DNA from: Gigaspora margarita
Taxonomy: Eukaryota; Glomeromycota; Glomeromycetes; Diversisporales; Gigasporaceae
DNA: 64,000 nt
NCBI GenBank assembly: GCA_009809945.1
Contig: WTPW01000148.1
Location: 114,574 to 178,573, forward strand
Direction: 5' to 3'
In this document: piece after piece, positions 57,290-64,000 of the stretch
Layout of the letters: every line of letters begins with the position of its first letter
How positions within the stretch are numbered: position 1 is the stretch's first letter
Program-made: the position numbers and the translations under genes
Notes under the pieces: model-generated
Told to the model about the DNA's origin: nothing
Databases searched by the model: none
What the model saw: only the letters and a program-made list of their open reading frames with translations

Positions 57290-58480
57290 AAATCAAGACA
57301 TTGGGAATTTACAAAAACAACTAGTTATGACATTCTCAGTCTCTATTGTAACATGCTTATGATTATTAAAAATCAACTTTCATGTGTTATGTATCCTATA
57401 TGTTTTGATATTAGATCAACTAAAATATAAATAATATTACTAAAATACAATAGTAACCACATTTTGTATATTACTAAAATAATAAGTTCTATAGTATAAT
57501 TTTTACAATAACCTAGAAATCATAATAGTTTAAATTCAACACTACAACAATGTGTTACTGAAATAACAATTATACTTACAATAGAAATCAACTTAACTTT
57601 AACTGCTGCATTTTATATTGATAAACAAATCTAGTAGCAAAATTTTTTACAATAATTTACAGCAAATATGATTTTTTATATAAATTCATGATAATTTGAT
57701 GCAAACTAATTTGACTTTAATCACATACTTTGATTACTAAAATAACAAGTTTTCTGCACCAAGAACTTTAGAGCAACAACTAAACCTTAATTGCATAATA
57801 TGTGTACTAAACTATCAAGTAGACTTTGTATTGGAATTTTTAATAGTAATACTACTGCAAGCAAACTCAACTTTAAATACATACCATAATCTCTAGAATA
57901 TTGAGCAAAATTTATAACAATCAATTTTTTATATCAGCTCATATAGTAGTAAAAATTACAAAATTCCCAATATATACAGTTGCTATCAAAATACTAAGTT
58001 TTGTAACACTTAATTTAAATCTAATACAATCTTAACTTTAATTAAATTTTGTAACAAAAAATTCTTTATAGTAATTCTCAATAAAAATTACAATTTCAAT
58101 ACAAACTAACTCAATCTCAACTACACACCATGTATTACCAGAATAACAAGTTTTGTTATAGTAACTCAGTAGAAATTATACAATTTCAATTTACTAACTC
58201 AACCTTAACTATATACTGTATATTACTAGAATAAGTGAATTTTTTACCAGAATTTTTATAATAATTCACAAAAGGCATCATGATAATTTAATGCAATATA
58301 ACACAATCTTATAACAATTCCAGTACAAACTAACTCAACCTTAGCTACATAATGTGTCCACCAGAATAGAAGATATATTCTATATAGTAATTCACAATAA
58401 AAATTATGATAACTCCAATACAAAGTTAACTCAATCAAAATTTTTCAATAGTTCACAATAAAAATCTTTATAGCTCTATT
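57290..58480 (-). repeat. ~100-bp tandem family, array B (inverted)
   Basis: CAAACTAACTCAACCTTA-type words followed by ACTAGAATAACAAG and AATTCACAATAAAAATTATG recur at about 57705, 57866, 58106, 58193, 58327 and 58420. The reverse complement (TTAGTTTGTATTGGAATT, GATTTCTATCATGATTTACT-like) matches arrays A and C. It is devoid of CpG. Confidence 0.6.
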
Positions 58481-58811
58481 CTAGATTTGTGTACTGTATT
58501 TAAAAGTTATAATTATAATTGCTCAAAGTTCAAAATATACTATTAACCTTGTTTTTATTATTATTAGTATGTGTATGAATCTAATAAAAAATTTACATTT
58601 TTTTCTATCTTAGATTTTATTTTCTATCTTTGCCTATAATCTACTATCATCTTACTACACTTTAACTTTGTACCTCTTTAGCTTCTCTATAATAATCTAC
58701 CTTACTTAATATCTTTTTCCTATTTCACAGCCCCCTGCTTTAACACGATGCTTTTACTTGTTAATAATTATATCTAGTAATTTGATTTAGATACCGACTA
58801 CATATTGTAAT
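58481..58811. other. Intergenic DNA, nothing recognised
   Basis: No gene. Ends in the target duplicate of the following element. Confidence 0.35.
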
Positions 58812-59348
58812 CAGTGTTCGAAATTAGTGTTCTCAGAGTTCTCATGAGAACATTATTTTAAATTTGTGCACAGTAATAATTTTTTACTGTTCTCTATTAA
58901 AATTTTTTTGAGAACAGTAAAATAAAAATAGTGTTCTCATAAGTAGTAATTAATAATTACATGATATTGTTATACCAAATTAGAAAAAAATAAATACAAC
59001 TAATTGTAATCATTTATTATCAAAATTATTTAGTTGAACTTACATATAATTACTATAGCATAGATGAAACAATATGCTTTAACGTATATTCATATATAGA
59101 TGTGTTAATAGAAATTAAGTTAAATTTTTATATTTAACCTATATCATTTATGCCTTTATAGGTAATATTATAACATTAGTTATAGAGTTAAAAAGGTACA
59201 TATATTTTAATATATGTATGGCATATGATATATTTTAAATTTTTTTTTTAGTGAACATAAGTGAGAACATAAAATATAGGTTGAGAACACTTATAGCTAT
59301 TATGCTGTTCTCATGAGAACAGCATTTGAGTCCGAAATTTGAACACTG
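58812..59348. mobile_element. 537-bp hAT MITE (GTTCTC family), copy 2
   Basis: CAGTGTTCGAAATTAGTGTT and TCCGAAATTTGAACACTG ends, with an exact 8-bp duplication ATTGTAAT (58804-58811 and 59349-59356). AGTTCTCATGAGAAC and GTTCTCATGAGAACAGC words mark both ends. No transposase. Confidence 0.9.
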
Positions 59349-59445
59349 ATTGTAATACGAACATATATATTATAACACGACGTAATTTAAAACAAAAAAT
59401 ATAAGTTATAATTTATATAATTTATCTCAATTAATGATACAGGCT

Positions 59446-60035
59446 GATCCCAAAGGCTTGGGCCGACCATATTATTAAAAATTTTTAGTCAATCCAAAAT
59501 TACTAAACACTCCTATAATTTGATCTCCTAACGGTAATTTCGGTAATTTTACTGAACAATTATCATTCCTCAAAAAAATTCTCGACAACTATGTTGCCAT
59601 GCTCGCGTGTTTATGTTGGTTGACTGTCTACCATACCGAAAATTTTCGATTTTACACAATCTTTTCTTTGATTCTGACTTAATGCTGACCAAATCTATGA
59701 TTAATTCCAACTAATTTGACAACTTGCCCAAAAGTTCTGGTAACCTAATTATCAGCAGTTAAGTCAACTGCGAAATCAAGTCCTTAAAAGTTATTTAGCG
59801 GCCCAACACGAAATAAAAATAATTAGCCAGTCAGAAAAAGGATTCTATTCGGCCATTGAACCAAGAAAGATTAATTTGGATTAGTTTATTGATGATCGGT
59901 TTACTGACTATTGTTGGTTTCTAGTAAAATTAAAGCGGATAAAAGATAAAAGATTGAAAAATAGATTGATTTAAAATCCTAAATTACCTTAGTCGGCCGC
60001 CCGGCCGATGGGCCGGGGTCGGCCCACATCACTAG
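59446..60035. mobile_element. hAT-like element with GGCCGACC ends, limits approximate
   Basis: CAGGCTGATCCCAAAGGCTT leads to GGGCCGACC at the left, and GGGGTCGGCCCACATCACTA ends the right. A GC-rich palindrome (GGCCGCCCGGCCGATGGGCC) lies just inside the right end. A related fragment is at 62825-62905. No target duplication found. Confidence 0.4.
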
Positions 60036-60040
60036 TCTCG

Positions 60041-60104
60041 CAATTAAAAAAATTCTAAAAACATTGAGAATCTCAATGTTTTTAGGATTTTTTTTATTGC
60101 AACT
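60041..60104. repeat. 64-bp perfect hairpin
   Basis: GCAATTAAAAAAATTCTAAA and complement form arms of about 30 bases meeting at GAGAATCTC. A small fold-back or transcript hairpin. Confidence 0.7.
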
Positions 60105-60520
60105 ATAAAGGAGACCAGACACTTAGCCTGGTTTCATTTTGATTTGTGACTAGAGGTCTGATATAGTAAGAATTATCAACCAGGTATTTATTTGTTGAAA
60201 CTTTTAGATATTCGAATATCCAAAACTGAATTAATACCCGAATCATAATGAAGATTACTAAGCATACACATCACATAACGATCGTACCGTATTAGGAATT
60301 TTGCACCCTTCAGTTGCAACAGTTAATAATAGAACAATGAATCATATATATACAATTAAATTAAATTAGAAATTTTCTCTTTTACAGTAAAATTATCAAT
60401 CATAAACGTCTTGCACATCATTTTGTTCATATGAAAATAAGATAAGAAATTGAGTATATGAAAATCTCGTGTTTCAAATTAAATTTGCTATATGAATCAG
60501 ATCAGCTTAGGGCATACAAA
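60105..60520. other. Intergenic DNA, nothing recognised
   Basis: No gene. CATACAAA at 60513-60520 is the target duplicate of the next element. Confidence 0.35.
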
Positions 60521-60639
60521 CATATTTTTTAAAAAATATGGACTATGTCCAAACCTATATGTCCATGTCCATAAATTACTATGTCCATATTTGTCCATAT
60601 TATTTTTAATATGTCCAATTGTCCATATTGCCAACACTG
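60521..60639. mobile_element. 119-bp hAT MITE (TGTCCATA family)
   Basis: An exact 8-bp duplication CATACAAA (60513-60520, 60640-60647) brackets it. The right end is GGCAATATTGG-like, ending CCAACACTG. The left end has decayed to CATATTTTTTAAAAAATATG. TATGTCCA/TGGACATA words fill the interior. Confidence 0.7.
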
Positions 60640-61029
60640 CATACAAAATTACCGCTAATTGCCGTATAAAAGACCCGGACCGCTTACGTTCACCAAAATT
60701 AAATCCTAATATTAAATCCCAAAAAGCATGCATATTTTTCATTCATAGCGGGCAGCCTAGATATTTAAAAAAACCCGCAATTGGTTATTGCAAATTTCGG
60801 GATTCACACTCGGGTCTAGTACATAGGGGGTTTTGTATACGGCAGTTTACGGTAATTTATAGCCCTGGCAGGGTCAAAATTGGAAACTTTAAAAAAAAAA
60901 ACATGTTTTTTATATGTGTTATAGCTGTTTTCATAAATTCTGGAGCATCTGGTTAAAAATTGACCGGTCGGATATTAAGTTTGTCATTTCAGTAATAATC
61001 ACTGCTGAATCAAAACTTATTGAATCGCT
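60640..61029. other. Intergenic DNA with a non-supported frame
   Basis: A 154-codon plus-strand frame (60492-60956) crosses the MITE above, so its first third is transposon sequence. The rest (SPKLNPNIKSQKACIFF onward) shows no family signature. Confidence 0.3.
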
Positions 61030-61512
61030 GGGGGGTGAGATCAACTATGCAAGTCAAAATTATGTATAGATGTATATCAAATTTTATATGTGAACTTTTT
61101 TATGCAGATCAATATTATTAGATAGTAATTTCAAATAGATAAGTATATAGCATTAACAATATTATATTTCAAGTTTAAACTTTTGTAAAGCCTAATATCG
61201 GACCTTTGTTAACAAAGTTACGTTTTTATTTATTGCATTTGAATATAAAAATTTAAAAATTGTAGTAGAATTTGGAATTTTTTATATTCAAATGCAAAAA
61301 ATAAAACCGTAACTTTGTTAACAAAGGTTCGATATTAGGCTTTACAAAGGTTTTATCTTGAAATATATTGTTAAGGCTATATATCTATTTAAAAAATTTA
61401 CTATCTAATTATAATAAAAATCGTGATCTACATGCATAAAAAAACTTTGTATATAAAATTTGATATATCTATTATATATATAATTTTGATTTTATTAGTT
61501 GCCCATTGAATC
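61030..61512. mobile_element. ~480-bp fold-back element
   Basis: Arms of about 240 bases pair around 61268. For example, AAGCCTAATATCGGACCTTT (left) faces AAAGGTTCGATATTAGGCTT (right), and TATATCAAATTTTATAT recurs inverted. Identity is about 85%. GAATCGC words sit at both outer ends. No coding capacity. Confidence 0.65.
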
Positions 61513-62101
61513 GCGGTCGGCCAATTTTTTGCCAGATATCCCAGAATTTATGAAATCAGCTGTAATAACCGGGTGGGATTTCAAATAATAATAATAATAA
61601 TAAATTATAAAAATTTATAAAATTTTATGTATAAAATTTACAACTATTTTCAAAAATTCTGGGAAACTTGAAAAATCCGTGATGATCAAATAGATAAGTT
61701 TTTAATGATGACCAGCGTAGGTTCCGACTCGGTATCTTATCGATTCGGTCATCTTAGTCCGTACTTGTCCCTTTTAAAGAATGATTTATAATTTTTTTTA
61801 ACAGATTTATGCGTATTTATTTAACTTCAATTATTTGGTTTGAAGCTGTCTAACAAAAATGTCCGTCTGTTTAACGATTAACCAAACTGGTTTTAATACC
61901 AATTCGAACATTTTGACACACCATTATCACCAATCTAAAAAATTTCGATGATGATCATATCATATTGAAATTCTTGCTAAAATAACCCTTTGGGACTATA
62001 TTAGTACCAAAAAGTATCAAAGCGCTTGTAAGAATAATCAACGGCGGTACGATAGATTAAAGATAGATAAATGATATGATATATAGTATGCGATATTATA
62101 G
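61513..62101. other. Intergenic DNA, (AAT)n microsatellite
   Basis: (AAT)n at about 61585-61605. No gene. Confidence 0.4.
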
Positions 62102-62109
62102 CACTAGTG

Positions 62110-62246
62110 CAGTGTTGTCACTTTACTATGTCCAGTAACCAGAAACAACTGGACTGGATCGTATTGGACTTATTAAATTACTATGTCCCAGTGGTTCAGT
62201 GACGCAGCTTTGGAATATGTCCAGTGTGGTCCAGTTGACAACACTG
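62110..62246. mobile_element. 137-bp hAT MITE (GTCCAGT family)
   Basis: CAGTGTTGTC and GACAACACTG are perfect inverted ends, with an exact, itself palindromic, 8-bp duplication CACTAGTG (62102-62109, 62247-62254). ACTGGAC/GTCCAGT words lie inside, related to those of 19415-20153. Confidence 0.9.
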
Positions 62247-62256
62247 CACTAGTGAT

Positions 62257-62481
62257 ATGGACTGGCCCCGGTCTAACGACCGGTGTTACGCCCAGAATTG
62301 TAAGCGATGTTTATTGTTAGCGGCAAACCGAAAGTCTCGTGACGCACGTGACATGTCAAGACCGTTTGTGCACGATCTTATGCAAAGATCTCCGTGGTTC
62401 CGAAACCAAGTCAAGCGTTCAAAGCCCCGAGTAAAAAAGGAATCTCCAAGAAATCGTGAAGAAATCTGGAAGAAGTCGTGA
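62257..62481 (+). CDS. Hypothetical basic 74-residue protein
   Basis: ATG 62257 to TGA 62479-62481, starting MDWPRSNDRCYAQNCKRCLL. It is very basic (RKSRDARDMSRP; RSKPRVKKESPRNREEIWKK). The interval is clearly richer in G+C and CpG than its surroundings, which is the main support. It begins two bases after the target duplicate of the hAT MITE, and no promoter or intron was recognised. I do not recognise a family. It may instead be GC-richer non-coding DNA or a fragment of a larger gene. Confidence 0.3.
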   Translation: MDWPRSNDRCYAQNCKRCLLLAANRKSRDARDMSRPFVHDLMQRSPWFRNQVKRSKPRVKKESPRNREEIWKKS

Positions 62482-62824
62482 CTATATCGTTATCATGATT
62501 GCCCCAGTCGATTACAAGTATTAGAATCGTCCTTTTATAAAGCATATTTCAGATCAAGAAATTAACTAAAATCAACTATATAGTTTGCAACAAAGTCGAT
62601 ATTCATTAGTTCGCTAATTTAGATGATAAATTGCAAACAATGCATGTAATGTTCTAATACGTTCGGTTGCATAGACATCTACAGTATTTACATAAAGTAC
62701 TAACGTTTTATAATTTATAAATCTAATAAAAACTAAATAATTTAGTATCAATAGAATTTGTGAAAAGAATGACCCGATAGCTTTCTACAAATTTATATAG
62801 ATATCGATATGGAGAATACTAGAA
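62482..62824. other. Intergenic DNA, nothing recognised
   Basis: No gene. Confidence 0.35.
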
Positions 62825-62905
62825 AAAATATCGGCCCAGTCGACCGGCTTAGCTGTTTTAGGATCGACCCCGACCCATGATTTTTCTATCAGCCCATATC
62901 ACTTT
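62825..62905 (-). mobile_element. Fragment of the GGCCGACC hAT-like family
   Basis: TCGGCCCAGTCGACCGG and GACCCCGACCCATG ending CAGCCCATATCACT match the ends of 59446-60035. Left limit uncertain. Confidence 0.4.
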
Positions 62906-62959
62906 ATAGGACACCTATTCGGAAATAAAAAAATAAAATAAAAAATAAAATAATCAATG

Positions 62960-63880
62960 TATAAGAAACGCGTTGGACAAATACAGTGAGCTATGCGAAA
63001 TATAATTAATTTTTGTGTATCGAAATATTAAGATCGAATTTAGTGTAGATAGTTCTGTGACAAATTAGCGAAGCTTTTTTTATTGTTACTGTTGTTTGCT
63101 AAAGAATAATTTTACTCAAGCTTATTCATCAAAAGTAACAAAGTTTAGGCATTCTTAGACCGTTTATTTAAAGATTTATTGCTTTTTTAATTCTTATAAT
63201 TTCACTATATCAACAGCAATAATAACTTTACTGTATTGGCTAACTATGAGTTAGATTGTCATAATTTCTATTTGATTCACTGTAAAAAAATTCTATCACA
63301 ATACTTATGGGCTGTCACGATAACACATATGTGGTTAAGTTGTTTGTATTACTAATGCGGTGGCATACTGTATATATTGATTGCTGTAAAAAAAATTTTT
63401 TTTTTTGCAAACTTATGACAATTGTGGTGCACATTATGCAGTTAAGATTGAATTAGTTTCTGTAGTGAAATTACTATCATTTTTGCTGTAAAAAATTTTG
63501 TTGCAAAACTTACTGACTATTGCAGTGACAGACGATATATGGTTAAGGTTTATTGGAAATATAGTCATAAATTCTATCAGAAATTACTGTAAATGAAACT
63601 TACACGCAGTATGTAGTTGTTAGTTTGTATTAGAATTATCGGTCGTGACTTCTATCATGATTTACTGTAAAATTTATTTGCTATTACAGCATGAAGTTGA
63701 ATCAATTTGTATTGAAAATTGCAGTTGTGATTTCTGTCATGATTCATGCTATTGTAATGAATTAGCAGTCGTGATTTCTATCATGATTTACTGCCTTAAT
63801 ACATAAGTATCGTGGCAGTTTTTATCACAAATCATCTGCTACTCGTGAGCATGAAGTAATTTTTTGGCCATTAGTAATCG
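62960..63880 (+). repeat. ~100-bp tandem family, array C
   Basis: GCTGTAAAAAAAATT / GATTTACTGTAAAATTT-type units recur at about 63280, 63381, 63487, 63587, 63665 and 63789, with TTTGTATTA and GTCGTGATTTCTATCATG words at fixed offsets. The first 480 bases are homologous to array A. Confidence 0.65.
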
Positions 63881-64000
63881 AGTATATGTGGATTGATGAA
63901 CAAAATTCGAATTTGCCACTATTCAATGATCTTATTCGAATGAACTTTTTTGTTTTTATCTTAGAGATTATGAGCTCTACGAAATAAATAAAAGTTCATT

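Noticed and set aside
60492..60956. 154-codon frame
   Set aside because: Its first part is the TGTCCATA MITE bounded by CATACAAA duplicates; the rest has no family signature.
63240..63860. CRISPR-like direct repeat array
   Set aside because: Repeats are imperfect, ~100 bp and without distinct spacers; a tandem repeat in eukaryotic DNA.

Overview
The window looks like nuclear DNA from a transposon-rich, AT-rich fungus. The best guess is a Glomeromycotina (arbuscular mycorrhizal) genome, possibly one of its large-genome lineages. The reasons are short spliceosomal introns with GTATGT/GTAAGC donors and AG acceptors, TTAGGG-type telomere-like repeats, a pepsin-family gene with six exons, a non-LTR reverse transcriptase and a pogo-like transposase of kinds I associate with Rhizophagus relatives, and very low gene density. 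There is no operon, Shine-Dalgarno signal, CRISPR array or bacterial mobile element. The taxonomic call is inference; no search was possible.

Only a few genes can be supported. The strongest is a six-exon minus-strand gene (41724-44642). It encodes a secreted or membrane-anchored pepsin-fold protein with a dibasic pro-site and a Thr/Pro stalk, and both catalytic aspartates are replaced. A two-exon gene at 16863-17100 encodes a 54-residue cysteine-rich small secreted protein. A minus-strand gene at 12007-12555 has a lysine-rich repeat and a cysteine-rich C-terminal part but is interrupted by frame changes. A short minus-strand frame (16466-16636) and a GC-richer frame (62257-62481) are possible genes. 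Decayed coding remnants are a reverse transcriptase (30580-31764), a pogo-like transposase with most of its middle deleted (37514-38017) and a small protein resembling the actinoporin-like cytolysin fold (7583-8189).

Most of the rest is mobile or repeated DNA. About a dozen non-autonomous hAT-type elements can be delimited, many with exact 8-bp target duplications. Each family carries its own short motif repeated near both ends. TA-flanked pogo/mariner-type MITEs, one TTAA-flanked element, several long fold-back palindromes and two tRNA-derived SINE-like families are also present. So are a roughly 200-bp satellite (22185-24690), a roughly 100-bp tandem family at three sites, and nested insertions.

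Region by region: 1-9.3 kb is nested MITEs, a SINE and a broken gene; 9.3-12 kb is empty AT-rich DNA; 12-19 kb holds the small cysteine-rich genes among inverted and tandem duplications; 19-36 kb is a CpG-poor repeat zone with satellite, hAT elements and reverse transcriptase; 36-52 kb is CpG-richer with the pogo element and the aspartic-protease-like gene; 52-58.7 kb is again CpG-poor and gene-free; 58.8-64 kb holds hAT elements, a fold-back and a tandem array. The CpG-rich and CpG-poor blocks alternate abruptly, which suggests different methylation and deamination histories.
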